64,000 bases of DNA from Oscillospiraceae bacterium (GCA_015068665.1 SVKB01000004.1:62001-126000), one strand, 5' to 3'. Numbered from the stretch's first letter, positions 43,856 to 52,815 are shown. A program made the numbers and translations. Notes: generated by a model from the sequence alone, not told the origin.

Positions 43856-46714
43856 ATGAAAAACACAAGAAAAATTATTTCAATTTTATTATGCTTCTGC
43901 ATTTTTTTCTCAATGCAGGTGTTTGCATTGGAATTTCCTGATGTAACAGAAGATAATAAAAACGGTGAAGCTATTGATGTACTTTCTTCACTTGGAATTA
44001 TCAAGGGATATGACGACGGTCAGTTCAAACCTGATAAGGAAGTTACAAGAGCTGAATTGACATCGCTTTTAATGAGATTATTGAATTTGAGTATAACAGG
44101 CACAACAGTTGCTGATTCAGGTTATACTGATGTGGCAAATAATCACTGGGCTGTTTATGATATTAAAACTGCCAGCAGTATGGGAATAATCAAAGGCTTT
44201 GGAGACGGAAACTTCGGACCTGAAGCTTCGGTTACATTTGAACAGGCTGTTAAGATGGTTGTTTGTATGCTTGGTTACGAAAGTGTAGCTATCGACAAGG
44301 GCGGTTGGCCGGATGGATATGTTGCACAGGGACGTGATTTAGGCCTGCTTAAGAGTGCTGAAATTCCACAGACCAACGCAGCTCCGAGAAAGATTATTGC
44401 TCAGATTTTATATAATGCTCTTGATGTTGATCTTATGGCAGAAAGAAAAACCGACAATGATGAAAAATCTTATTACATTAAAAACGGTCAGAATCTTATG
44501 ACTGAGTATATGAAGATTGAAAAAATTGACGGTATGGTTACAGCTACTTCAAAAACCAGACTTGATAATCTTGAAAGCCAGCTACCTGATGACCAGATTG
44601 AAATTACAAGCAAAAACATAGTTGGACAGTATAAAGTTGGTACTTTTGAAAGTGCAAAATCAATGATTGGATTATCGGTTATTGCGTATGTTAAATATGA
44701 TGAATATAACGTTAATAAAATAATTCAGCACATGATGCCAAAGGCTAAAGTTGATGAAATTAAATTTGATGCCGCTGAGATTGATTCTTTCACTGAACAA
44801 AGATTAAGAACAATTAATGAAAAAACCGGTAAGACTGTTGATTATAAAATCAATCCTGCTGCAATTTATATGTACAACGGAAAAGCCATTTCCAAAGATT
44901 ACTTATTTGCCAATAATTTGGCTCAGCCAGTTGTTGGTTCTGTAAGACTTGTGAATTCCGGTTCAGGATATGATTATATTGAAATTGAAAGCTATAAGAA
45001 TTATCTTGTAAAATCTGTTGATACATCCGAATTCTTGATTTATGTTGATAATACCGTTGGAAATGTAACTGAATCTACAATTTTTGCTCCGGTTGAAAGA
45101 ACTCTTGATTATTCAATTTCGATTAAAAAGGGAACAAGTGATGTAAATTTATCATCAATCAGAAAAGGAAATATTATTTCTGTAAAGCAAACTATACCGG
45201 AAGCACAGGTTGGAATTCAGAATATGGAAATTTTAGTTTCTGATACCAAAAAAACAGGTAAGATTACAGAGGAAGATTCTGAATACGTTAAAATTGATGG
45301 TACAAAGTATACTATCTCTCCATTTATAGAAGACACTGATTTAGCTAAAAAGATAGTGTATAATACAAGTGGTACATTCTATGTGGATGCATTCAATAAT
45401 ATTTACTTTGCTGAATTCTCAACGGGTGGAGCATACAAATATGCATATGTTATTAATGCAGGTGTGAAAACCTCCGGCGATGGTGATGAAGCTAACGTAA
45501 GACTGTTTGATTATTCAACATCATCAGTAAAATTGTATGATTTCCATACTCGTGTTACAATTAATGGTGCTCCTTCTAAATCCGGAAGTGATGCTGTTTC
45601 AGCATTAGAGGAAAGTGCTGCTTTATTTGATGATGCTAATGGTTCAAACATGACATATGCTCAGCCTATCAAGTATCTTGTTAATAATCAGGGCAAAATT
45701 TCAGAAATCGTTACTGCAAATTCTACTACTGATGACTCACTAAAAAATATTGTTTTTGATGAGACCAGTGAATATAATTCAACAAACAAATACTTTAAAA
45801 TGAATTCAAATAACAATAAGATTGATTCAAAATCAATTGTTATTGAAGTACCGTTAGACAGATTTGATACAGAAGGATATGCAAAGCGTTCGTATTCTTA
45901 CTTTAAGAATAATTATCCTTACGAAATACATTCTATTGGAACTAACGAATCGGGTGCAGCAAATATAATTCTTGCTTACGAGCCTAATGTTGACAAGGAT
46001 GTTGAGTATAATACTCCAACATACATTGTTAAAGATATTAAGCTTACTACTGTTGATGAAGAAATGAAGACAAGATTAACTCTTATTAATTTCCAGACAG
46101 GAGCTGAGACAACAGAGTATTGTGCTAATGCAGATTATATTGCTGATGTTGAAATCGGTGATGTTATCAGATTCGGTAAAGAAACAGACGGCGATATTAA
46201 TGAAAATGTATATATTTACCTTGATATGAGTGCAGCAAAAGCAGGAACTCATCCTACAATGCCTGCTAATAAAGCTGCTATGAGCAATATATCAAAATAT
46301 CCTTTGAGAAAAGTTGCTATGGCTGAAAATTACGATGATCCATATAGAGTAGTTGATGTTTCAAATACCAGCACTTACTATATTTATTTATATGCTACTC
46401 CGTATAGTGTAACAGAAAACAGTTTTGAACTATCTGATTTAATTCCCGGAGAAACAGGTTTTGATGCTGATGCGGATGGGGATGGAATCAAAGATAAGCC
46501 TGCAAAAACTGCTAATCTTACAGCATCCTCATCAACAATGTTCTATACAATTAACTCAGCTGGCGAAATTACCGTTACCAAAGGTGCTACAGAGGAAAAT
46601 AGCGTAATGGGTACAATACTTTCATATAAAGATTATCCCGGTACTAATGATTATGTATACACATATATCGTTAACGACTCTTTAAAGGCTGTATATATTG
46701 TTAAAGCAAATTAA
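43856..46714 (+). CDS. Large secreted SLH-domain protein with a calcium-loop-like motif
   Basis: This 952-residue exported surface protein has a signal peptide (MKNTRKIISILLCFCIFFSM, then QVFA), followed by two clear SLH units at about 25-75 (GIIKGYDDGQFKPDKEVTRAEL) and 85-135 (NHWAVYDIKTASSMGIIKGF, then GDGNFGPEASVT), plus a partial third near 145-190. The remaining 760 residues are Ser/Thr/Asn-rich beta-type sequence with no family I recognise. Residues 870-880 (DADADGDGIKD) look like a thrombospondin-3/dockerin-type calcium loop. The start is ATG 43856 after AGGAGG; an ATG at 43841 precedes that site. It is monocistronic between its promoter and terminator, consistent with an abundant surface protein. 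Confidence 0.9.
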   Translation: MKNTRKIISILLCFCIFFSMQVFALEFPDVTEDNKNGEAIDVLSSLGIIKGYDDGQFKPDKEVTRAELTSLLMRLLNLSITGTTVADSGYTDVANNHWAVYDIKTASSMGIIKGFGDGNFGPEASVTFEQAVKMVVCMLGYESVAIDKGGWPDGYVAQGRDLGLLKSAEIPQTNAAPRKIIAQILYNALDVDLMAERKTDNDEKSYYIKNGQNLMTEYMKIEKIDGMVTATSKTRLDNLESQLPDDQIEITSKNIVGQYKVGTFESAKSMIGLSVIAYVKYDEYNVNKIIQHMMPKAKVDEIKFDAAEIDSFTEQRLRTINEKTGKTVDYKINPAAIYMYNGKAISKDYLFANNLAQPVVGSVRLVNSGSGYDYIEIESYKNYLVKSVDTSEFLIYVDNTVGNVTESTIFAPVERTLDYSISIKKGTSDVNLSSIRKGNIISVKQTIPEAQVGIQNMEILVSDTKKTGKITEEDSEYVKIDGTKYTISPFIEDTDLAKKIVYNTSGTFYVDAFNNIYFAEFSTGGAYKYAYVINAGVKTSGDGDEANVRLFDYSTSSVKLYDFHTRVTINGAPSKSGSDAVSALEESAALFDDANGSNMTYAQPIKYLVNNQGKISEIVTANSTTDDSLKNIVFDETSEYNSTNKYFKMNSNNNKIDSKSIVIEVPLDRFDTEGYAKRSYSYFKNNYPYEIHSIGTNESGAANIILAYEPNVDKDVEYNTPTYIVKDIKLTTVDEEMKTRLTLINFQTGAETTEYCANADYIADVEIGDVIRFGKETDGDINENVYIYLDMSAAKAGTHPTMPANKAAMSNISKYPLRKVAMAENYDDPYRVVDVSNTSTYYIYLYATPYSVTENSFELSDLIPGETGFDADADGDGIKDKPAKTANLTASSSTMFYTINSAGEITVTKGATEENSVMGTILSYKDYPGTNDYVYTYIVNDSLKAVYIVKAN

Positions 46715-46731
46715 TAGTGTATTTTATAATA

Positions 46732-46763
46732 AAAACCGAGTTTTACACTCGGTTTTTAACTTT
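46732..46763 (+). terminator. Terminator after the large SLH gene
   Basis: Ten-base arms (AAAACCGAGT at 46732-46741 and ACTCGGTTTT at 46747-46756) are followed by T-rich sequence. Confidence 0.9.
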
Positions 46764-46817
46764 TTTATGAATTTTAAATATAATGTATTAGAAGTAAAGA
46801 AAAAAAGGTGTGTTATT

Positions 46818-46970
46818 ATGCGGAATTGTTGGGGTAAAGGCTTGGGGATAATTCTTATGATATTTGGTATAGGTCTTATTGTAAGCTTTATCCTACCATT
46901 GGAATTTCTCGTAATTATACTTACCTTAATTGTTATTTACATAGGATTTTTGGTGTTCAGAAATTGTTAA
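46818..46970 (+). CDS. Small hydrophobic membrane protein (50 residues), function unknown
   Basis: A 50-codon gene with AAGGTG ahead of ATG 46818 encodes MRNCWGKGLG followed by two membrane segments (about 11-28 and 30-46) and a C-terminal FRNC. Cysteines flank both ends. A possible -10 (TATAAT at 46779-46784) lies after the preceding terminator. A longer in-frame extension to 46698 crosses that terminator and is not credible. It lies 23 bases before the SpoVM-like ORF, so a sporulation role is possible by context only. Confidence 0.6.
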   Translation: MRNCWGKGLGIILMIFGIGLIVSFILPLEFLVIILTLIVIYIGFLVFRNC

Positions 46971-46993
46971 ATAACTTAAAAGGGAGGTATATT

Positions 46994-47068
46994 ATGAAAA
47001 TAGTTGTATATAAACCCGGGAAAATGATGAATAAGCTTTTAAAGCTTTTCTTTAAAATTAATTCATAA
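46994..47068 (+). CDS. spoVM: SpoVM-like 24-residue amphipathic peptide
   Basis: A strong GGGAGG at 46982-46987 precedes ATG 46994; the 24-residue product begins MKIVVYKPGK and continues as a basic amphipathic helix (NKLLKLFFKI). SpoVM of B. subtilis, a 26-residue peptide that binds the convex forespore membrane and anchors SpoIVA for coat assembly, has the same layout: Met-Lys, Lys at 7, a Pro at 8-9, Lys at 10, then an amphipathic helix. The match is by pattern and size, so the name is tentative. It shares a short transcript with the preceding small membrane protein and ends at a terminator. Confidence 0.6.
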   Translation: MKIVVYKPGKMMNKLLKLFFKINS

Positions 47069-47071
47069 AAC

Positions 47072-47116
47072 AAAAAATCATCATTATATATTCGTTATAA
47101 TGATGATTTTTTTATT
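47072..47116. terminator. Bidirectional terminator between spoVM-like ORF and mnmE
   Basis: Long arms (47072-47088 and 47096-47113) with A residues on the left and T residues on the right lie between convergent genes, so the hairpin can end transcripts from both sides. Confidence 0.85.
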
Positions 47117-47159
47117 TTATTAGAAGTATATAAAGCTTTGCATAGAAAGATAGAGGAAT

Positions 47160-48542
47160 TTACTTTCCGAGACAAAATCTTGAAAAGATATTTCCTATTA
47201 TTTCTTCACTAACGGTCATTCCTGTAATTTCTCCTAAAGCGGATATAGCATTTTCTATTTCAATCGAAACAATGTCGGGAAATACTCCTATGGAAAGATC
47301 GGTAATAGCCTTTTGTATATGAGACAATGCCGATGTAAGTTTTTCGAAATGTCTTTCGTTGGTTATATAAACATCTTCCTTGATATTGATTTCGCCGTTA
47401 AGAATAGTCTCCTTAATTTGTTGGGTTAACTCATTTATTCCGGTAAGCTCTTTTGCACTTATTGAAAAATAACGGGCTTTATTAAATATTTTTTTTAGTG
47501 GAGAGATATCTGTATCTTTTGAAATATCGCTCTTATTTAATATGATGAATACCGGTTTATCATTTATGATTTCAGCAATGGCAAAATCTTCTTTACTTAA
47601 CTCGGTGCTTGTATCAATAATAAAAAGAACAAGATCAGATTCGTGGATTTTTTCGTATGCCTTTTCAATTCCAAGTGCTTCAACAATATCATCACTTTTA
47701 CGGATTCCGGCTGTATCTGTTATACATGCTTTAAGCCCATCAATATTTATTGTTTCTTCAAGTGTATCTCTTGTTGTACCTGCTATATCGGTTACAATTG
47801 CTCTATCATCTTTTAGGAGGGCATTAAGTAATGAGGATTTTCCAACATTGGGTTTTCCTGCTATAACAATTTTTGCCCCTTCTTTGATAATTTTTCCCGT
47901 ATTATATGTTTTGATGAGTGAAGCTATATCTTCTGATGATGTTTTTAACAAGTTAATTATATCTTCAATTGCCATTTCATCAATATCTTCTTCAGGGTAG
48001 TCAATTACAGCTATTATATTTGCAGTTGCTTCAATCAGCTTATCTCTTATAAGGTTAATCTTCTTAGATAGCTTGCCCTGAAGCTGATTTTCGCCTGAGT
48101 ATACATTGTATTCATCATTAGCATTGATTATATCAATAATTGCTTCCGCCTGAGATAAATCAATTTTTCCGTTTAAGAAGGCCCTTTTTGAGAACTCACC
48201 GTTTTCGGCTAAGCGAGCACCTGCTTTGATAAGCTCCTTAAGAATCATTCTGGCAACTGCCATTCCACCGTGACATGATATTTCTATGACGTTTTCTCCG
48301 GTAAATGAATTGGGGTTAATAAACTTTGATAACAAAACCTGGTCAATTACATGTCCGTCATTATCATATATGTTACCAAGTGCAATAGTATATCCGCTCA
48401 TTTGACTTATCGTTTTATTAAATTCTGATTTAAAAATTTTTTCGCATATCTCAAATGATTTTTCACCACTTACTCTGATAACCGCTATTCCACCGGTGCC
48501 AACCGGGGTAGAGATTGAACAAATTGTATCAAATAATTTCAT
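47160..48542 (-). CDS. mnmE: MnmE, tRNA wobble-uridine modification GTPase
   Basis: MnmE, with MnmG, installs the carboxymethylaminomethyl group at U34 of certain tRNAs. The 460 residues contain the N-terminal formyl-THF-binding domain (ISTPVGTGGIAVIRVSG), the helical domain, an inserted G domain (GKPNVGKSSLLNAL, DIAGTTRDTLEE, DTAGIR, NKSD) and the C-terminal FCLGK, whose Cys is required for activity. GGAAGG precedes the start on the minus strand. mnmG is not adjacent here. Often part of a jag-mnmE-mnmG run, it is alone in this genome segment. Confidence 0.97.
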   Translation of the reverse strand: MKLFDTICSISTPVGTGGIAVIRVSGEKSFEICEKIFKSEFNKTISQMSGYTIALGNIYDNDGHVIDQVLLSKFINPNSFTGENVIEISCHGGMAVARMILKELIKAGARLAENGEFSKRAFLNGKIDLSQAEAIIDIINANDEYNVYSGENQLQGKLSKKINLIRDKLIEATANIIAVIDYPEEDIDEMAIEDIINLLKTSSEDIASLIKTYNTGKIIKEGAKIVIAGKPNVGKSSLLNALLKDDRAIVTDIAGTTRDTLEETINIDGLKACITDTAGIRKSDDIVEALGIEKAYEKIHESDLVLFIIDTSTELSKEDFAIAEIINDKPVFIILNKSDISKDTDISPLKKIFNKARYFSISAKELTGINELTQQIKETILNGEINIKEDVYITNERHFEKLTSALSHIQKAITDLSIGVFPDIVSIEIENAISALGEITGMTVSEEIIGNIFSRFCLGK

Positions 48543-48570
48543 AATTTACCTTCCACAAGCTTTTTTATTT

Positions 48571-48599
48571 ATTATATAACAGTTCAAAAATACAATCAA
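48571..48599 (-). promoter_or_regulatory. Promoter for mnmE
   Basis: On the minus strand TTGATT (48594-48599) and TATAAT (48571-48576) are 17 bases apart, about 30 bases before the mnmE start. Confidence 0.7.
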
Positions 48600-48674
48600 G
48601 ATATATTTTAGTACAAATTTAATAAAAAAAACAGCTATTATTTAATAATATTTTATATTTAAACAGTTGTAATA

Positions 48675-48702
48675 TTGAAAAAAATGGTGTATTATATATA
48701 AT
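48675..48702 (+). promoter_or_regulatory. Promoter for iscS-iscU
   Basis: TTGAAA at 48675-48680, a 16-base spacer and TATAAT at 48697-48702 lie 34 bases before the iscS start. No IscR-type repressor gene is seen nearby. Confidence 0.7.
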
Positions 48703-48736
48703 AAGATACGAATAATAATGGGGAGGTATGTGATAA

Positions 48737-49912
48737 ATGGATAAATTTATTTATGTTGACAATGCGGCTACCACAAGGTTAAAGCCGGAGGTTCTTGATG
48801 AAATGATGCCTTATTTAACAGAAGAATACGGCAACCCCTCATCGATATACAAATATGCAAATAACTCTAAAATTGCAATAGATTGCGCCCGCGAGAAAAT
48901 CGCCAAAGCTTTTAATGCAGAGCCCAAGGAAATAATATTTACTTCCGGTGCATCTGAAGCTGATAACTGGGCAATAAAAGGAATTGCCTATTCTTTACGA
49001 AAAAAAGGCAATCATATAATTACTACAAAAATTGAGCATCACGCGGTGCTTCATACCACTGAATTTCTTGAAAAGCAAGGATATGAGGTAACTTATCTGG
49101 ATGTTGACGAAAACGGTTTGATCAGTCTTGAACAGCTTGAGGCAGCCATAACGGATAAAACAATTCTTATTTCGGTTATTTTTGCAAATAATGAAATTGG
49201 AACCATTCAGCCGATAAAAGAAATTGGGGAAATAGCGAAAAAACATGGAATATATTTCCATACCGATGCGGTACAGGCTGTCGGTAATGTGGAAATTGAT
49301 GTAAAGGATATGAATATTGATCTTATGTCCCTTACTGCTCATAAGGTATACGGTCCCAAAGGCGTTGGTGCTCTTTATGTAAAAAAAGGTGTTAAGCTGT
49401 ATCCGTTTATTCATGGTGGAGGACAGGAAAAGGGAAGAAGAGCGGGAACCGAGAATGTCGCGGGAATAGTTGGGTTCGGAAAAGCTATAGAACTTGCAAC
49501 AACTTCAATTGCCGAAAAGGTTAAGAAAATATCAGAATTGAGAGATTTATATATAGACACTGTGCTGAAGGAAATACCTTATGTAAGATTAAACGGTCAC
49601 AGAACCCAAAGACTTTGCAACAATGCAAATGTGTCTTTCAGGTATATAGAGGGGGAAGCTTTACTTCTTATGCTCGATATGGCAGGAATTTGTGCTTCCA
49701 GCGGCTCTGCCTGTACATCGGGATCTCTTGATCCGTCTCACGTGCTTCTTGCTATCGGATTACCGCACGAAATAGCTCATGGATCACTGAGAATTTCTTT
49801 TGGCGATTTCAATACGAAGGATGAAGTGTATTATATTGTTGAAAAACTTAAAGGTATTGTTTCCAGACTTCGTGAAATGTCACCTTTATATGAAAATGTA
49901 GAAAGGAAATAA
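48737..49912 (+). CDS. iscS: Cysteine desulfurase, NifS/IscS type
   Basis: This PLP enzyme removes sulfur from cysteine for iron-sulfur cluster and thiol synthesis. The 391 residues include VDNAATTRLKPEVL, the PLP lysine K203 in LTAHKVYGPKGVGAL, HGGGQEKGRRAGTEN and the catalytic persulfide Cys326 in ASSGSACTSGSLDPSHVL. This Cys loop is the long form typical of NifS/IscS rather than SufS. GGGAGG precedes the ATG. The scaffold gene follows after four bases. Confidence 0.96.
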   Translation: MDKFIYVDNAATTRLKPEVLDEMMPYLTEEYGNPSSIYKYANNSKIAIDCAREKIAKAFNAEPKEIIFTSGASEADNWAIKGIAYSLRKKGNHIITTKIEHHAVLHTTEFLEKQGYEVTYLDVDENGLISLEQLEAAITDKTILISVIFANNEIGTIQPIKEIGEIAKKHGIYFHTDAVQAVGNVEIDVKDMNIDLMSLTAHKVYGPKGVGALYVKKGVKLYPFIHGGGQEKGRRAGTENVAGIVGFGKAIELATTSIAEKVKKISELRDLYIDTVLKEIPYVRLNGHRTQRLCNNANVSFRYIEGEALLLMLDMAGICASSGSACTSGSLDPSHVLLAIGLPHEIAHGSLRISFGDFNTKDEVYYIVEKLKGIVSRLREMSPLYENVERK

Positions 49913-49916
49913 AAAT

Positions 49917-50360
49917 ATGTATAGTGAAAAAGTAATGGACCATTTTGCGAATCCAAGAAATGTTGGCGAAATCGAAAACGCAGATGCAGTTGGTGAAGTT
50001 GGAAATGCAAAATGCGGAGATATAATGAAAATTTATATGGATATTGAAGATGGCGTAATCAAAGATGTTAAATTCAAAACCTTTGGATGCGGAGCTGCTA
50101 TTGCTACAAGCAGTATGGCAACTGAGCTTGTAAAAGGTAAAAAGGTTGACGAAGCTTTAGAAATTACCAATAAGGCAGTTATTGATGCGCTTGATGGGTT
50201 GCCTCCGGCAAAAATACATTGCTCTGTTCTTGCTGAAGAAGCCATTAAAGCTGCTATAATTGATTATTATAAGAAGAACGGTTTGGATACTTCTGCAATT
50301 ACCGGATGCACAGGCTGCTGTTCAGGATGTCATTCGTGTTCGGAATCGGAGGAAAAATAA
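49917..50360 (+). CDS. iscU: IscU/NifU-type Fe-S scaffold with a Cys-rich C-terminal tail
   Basis: The 147-residue protein is the scaffold on which Fe-S clusters are assembled. The IscU core ligands are present: Cys33 (GNAKCGDIM), Cys58 (FKTFGCGAA), His101-Cys102 (KIHCSVLAEE). After the core ends at about 122, a tail contains five more cysteines at 131, 134, 135, 138 and 141 (TGCTGCCSGCHSC). This tail is not part of the classical IscU fold. AAAGG precedes the ATG, directly after iscS. It could bind an extra cluster or zinc; that is inference. Confidence 0.94.
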   Translation: MYSEKVMDHFANPRNVGEIENADAVGEVGNAKCGDIMKIYMDIEDGVIKDVKFKTFGCGAAIATSSMATELVKGKKVDEALEITNKAVIDALDGLPPAKIHCSVLAEEAIKAAIIDYYKKNGLDTSAITGCTGCCSGCHSCSESEEK

Positions 50361-50362
50361 AA

Positions 50363-51859
50363 ATGTTATTTAACAGTACAAGAAATAATACTCTCAAGGT
50401 TTCTTCCGCACAGGCTATCAAGCAGGGACTTTCCAATGAAGGCGGATTATTTGTTCCTGAATTTTTTCCGCAGGTATCATTAGAGGAGATAAATTCACTG
50501 GTAAATAAAAAATATGTTGATATTGCCAAATTTGTTCTTTCAAAATATCTGACAGATTTTACTGAAGAAGAATTGGAGCTATGTATTAATTCCGCATATA
50601 CAAAAGAAAAATTCGGTTCAGATAAAATTGCACCGTTATATAAGCTGAATAACGATACTTTTTTTATTGAGTTATGGCATGGGCCTACCTGCGCATTTAA
50701 GGATATGGCACTACAAATATTACCTTATTTGTTAACAGTGTCTGCTAAAAAAACAGGTGAGGACAAGCTCATTACTATTTTAGTAGCAACCTCCGGTGAT
50801 ACGGGAAAAGCTGCCCTTGAAGGCTTTAAGGATGTTGATGGAACAAAAATTATTGTTTTTTATCCTAAGGATGGAGTATCGGATATCCAGAAACTTCAGA
50901 TGGTTACACAAGCCGGAGAAAATGTTTTTGTAAGCGGTGTTGACGGGAACTTTGACGATGCCCAGAATGGTGTTAAAAAGCTATTTACTGATGAAGATTT
51001 CAAAAAAGAATTATTTGACAGTAACATAGTTTTTTCCTCAGCAAATTCAATTAATTTCGGAAGACTTGTTCCGCAGGTTGTATATTATTTTTCATCTTAT
51101 ATACAATTACTCGAAAACGGAATGGTTAGTCTTGGTGACAAAATAAATGTAGTCGTTCCTACCGGTAATTTTGGAAATATCCTGGCAGCGTACTATGCAA
51201 AAATGATGGGACTTCCGATTGATAAGCTTATATGTGCATCAAACAGCAATAATGTTCTTACTGACTTTATTAACACCGGAGTTTATGATAAAAACAGAGC
51301 TTTTAATCTTACCTCTTCTCCATCTATGGATATTCTTATATCAAGTAACCTGGAAAGACTATTATATGAGTTAAGCGATAAGGATGATAAGTTGATAACT
51401 GAGTATATGAGTCAGTTGCAATCAAGTGGCAAGTATAAGGTTTCTGATGCAATTTTAAATAAGGTAAAGACGAATTTTTACGGTGGTTACTGCGATGATA
51501 CTACAACCGCGAAGGTTATCAAAGAAACATTTGAATCGTACGGATATCTGATAGATACTCACACTGCTGTTGCAAAGGCTGTATATGATAAATATGTTGA
51601 AGAGACCGGAGATAAGAAAATTTCTGTAATTGCTTCAACAGCAAGTCCTTATAAATTCTTAAACAGTGTTATTACAGCTGTTGATGAAACCTATGATACT
51701 GATAAGGATGATTTTACTAAATTACAGGATTTGTCTGAAAAATCAAACACTTCTGTTCCCGATGCATTAGGTGGGTTAAAAGGTAAATCCGTAAGATTTT
51801 CCGGTGTATGCGAAAAAGAACAGATGAAAGATATTGTTAAAACCGCTCTTGATATGTAA
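50363..51859 (+). CDS. thrC: Threonine synthase
   Basis: This PLP enzyme makes threonine from O-phosphohomoserine. The 498-residue length marks the long (fungal/E. coli-like) class. The N-terminus STRNNTLKVSSAQAI, the PLP lysine K113 in GPTCAFKDMALQ, the SGDTGKAAL loop and VVPTGNFGNILAAYYAK are all present. The ATG at 50363 follows GGAGG at 50348-50352. It follows iscU by two bases although no other threonine gene is adjacent, so this is probably an operon of unrelated functions. Confidence 0.95.
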   Translation: MLFNSTRNNTLKVSSAQAIKQGLSNEGGLFVPEFFPQVSLEEINSLVNKKYVDIAKFVLSKYLTDFTEEELELCINSAYTKEKFGSDKIAPLYKLNNDTFFIELWHGPTCAFKDMALQILPYLLTVSAKKTGEDKLITILVATSGDTGKAALEGFKDVDGTKIIVFYPKDGVSDIQKLQMVTQAGENVFVSGVDGNFDDAQNGVKKLFTDEDFKKELFDSNIVFSSANSINFGRLVPQVVYYFSSYIQLLENGMVSLGDKINVVVPTGNFGNILAAYYAKMMGLPIDKLICASNSNNVLTDFINTGVYDKNRAFNLTSSPSMDILISSNLERLLYELSDKDDKLITEYMSQLQSSGKYKVSDAILNKVKTNFYGGYCDDTTTAKVIKETFESYGYLIDTHTAVAKAVYDKYVEETGDKKISVIASTASPYKFLNSVITAVDETYDTDKDDFTKLQDLSEKSNTSVPDALGGLKGKSVRFSGVCEKEQMKDIVKTALDM

Positions 51860-51880
51860 AGCCGGCATATAGCCGACCTG

Positions 51881-52027
51881 TCAGTTTTTTGATATGAAAG
51901 TGTCACAGCAGGTTTCACATGATGTGCATGCAGACGGATTGCCGACTGTGATGGATGGTGCTTCGCATTCGTTATTCATGCTGTGATATTTACATTTGTT
52001 TGCTTTGCAGTAAATTTTAGTTTCCAT
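51881..52027 (-). CDS. DUF1540 small cysteine-rich protein
   Basis: A 48-codon gene on the minus strand has AAAGGA ahead of its ATG at 52027. Its product carries the DUF1540 pattern: a first Cys pair with CKYH (Cys7, Cys12, His15), CEAPSITVG from Cys21, then a cluster at Cys34, 37, 40 and 41 followed by DTF. Such proteins are probably small metal-binding proteins; many are produced in clostridial sporulation or stationary phase, with no defined role. It fills the gap between thrC and the phosphoesterase gene and is convergent with thrC. Confidence 0.85.
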   Translation of the reverse strand: METKIYCKANKCKYHSMNNECEAPSITVGNPSACTSCETCCDTFISKN

Positions 52028-52102
52028 AGTTACTACGTCCTTTCGGTTATTTTATTTGTGGAAATCCACATTACTATTATCTCTTGAAACGGAGTATTTA
52101 TA

Positions 52103-52807
52103 ATGGCATTATTTACTATTTCGGATTTGCACTTATCCCTCAATACAAATAAGTCTATGGAGGTTTTCGGTGGAGTCTGGAGAGATTATATAACTAAGCT
52201 TGAGAAAAACTGGAATAAAATTGTTACTCCGGATGATTTGGTTGTAGTTCCCGGTGACATTTCCTGGGAAACGTATCTTGAGGATGCTGTTGAAGATTTC
52301 AGGTTTCTCGAGCGTCTTAATGGTAAAAAAATTATATCAAAAGGTAACCATGACTATTGGTTTTTAACTGTTAATAAGCTTTATGATTTTTTTGATAAGA
52401 ATGATATAAAAACAATAAGCATGCTACACAATAATTTTTTCGCATATGAAAATTACGCAATTTGCGGAACGAAGGGTGTAGATATTTCAAAAAAACCTGC
52501 AACAGATGAAAATATAAAGCTGGAAAACCGTGAAGCGATAAGACTGGAAAAATCAATTGTTGATGCCAAAAAAGCCGGATACTCTGATATTTTAGTATTT
52601 ATGCATTATCCTCCGATTATCAAAGAAGGGAAATATAACAATAATTTATTCTATTATATTTTAAAGGAGTATGGCATTAAAAAGTGTTTTTACGGTCATC
52701 TACATACGAGGTCGCATCATCTTGCTTATTGTGGCGATATTGAAGGAATTGAGTTTAATCTGATTTCATCTGATTATCTTGATTTTAAGCCAATGAAAAT
52801 TTTATAA
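52103..52807 (+). CDS. Calcineurin-like metallophosphoesterase
   Basis: The 234-residue protein has all the dimetal phosphoesterase blocks: ISDLHLS, VPGDISW, SKGNHDYW, FMHYPP and YGHLHTR. It is soluble, with no signal peptide. The FMHYPP and HHLAY features resemble the YpbG/COG1768 phosphohydrolases. Substrate unknown. AACGGAG precedes the ATG at about ten bases. It appears to be transcribed on its own between the DUF1540 gene and tig. Confidence 0.88.
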   Translation: MALFTISDLHLSLNTNKSMEVFGGVWRDYITKLEKNWNKIVTPDDLVVVPGDISWETYLEDAVEDFRFLERLNGKKIISKGNHDYWFLTVNKLYDFFDKNDIKTISMLHNNFFAYENYAICGTKGVDISKKPATDENIKLENREAIRLEKSIVDAKKAGYSDILVFMHYPPIIKEGKYNNNLFYYILKEYGIKKCFYGHLHTRSHHLAYCGDIEGIEFNLISSDYLDFKPMKIL

Positions 52808-52815
52808 AATTATAG

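Noticed and set aside
47542-48000. A 152-codon plus-strand open frame inside mnmE
   Set aside because: It is antisense to the strongly supported GTPase gene, Ser-rich as expected of an antisense shadow, and has no ribosome site.
51862-51878. Short hairpin after thrC as a terminator
   Set aside because: Only six base pairs with no T tract on either strand; too weak to call.
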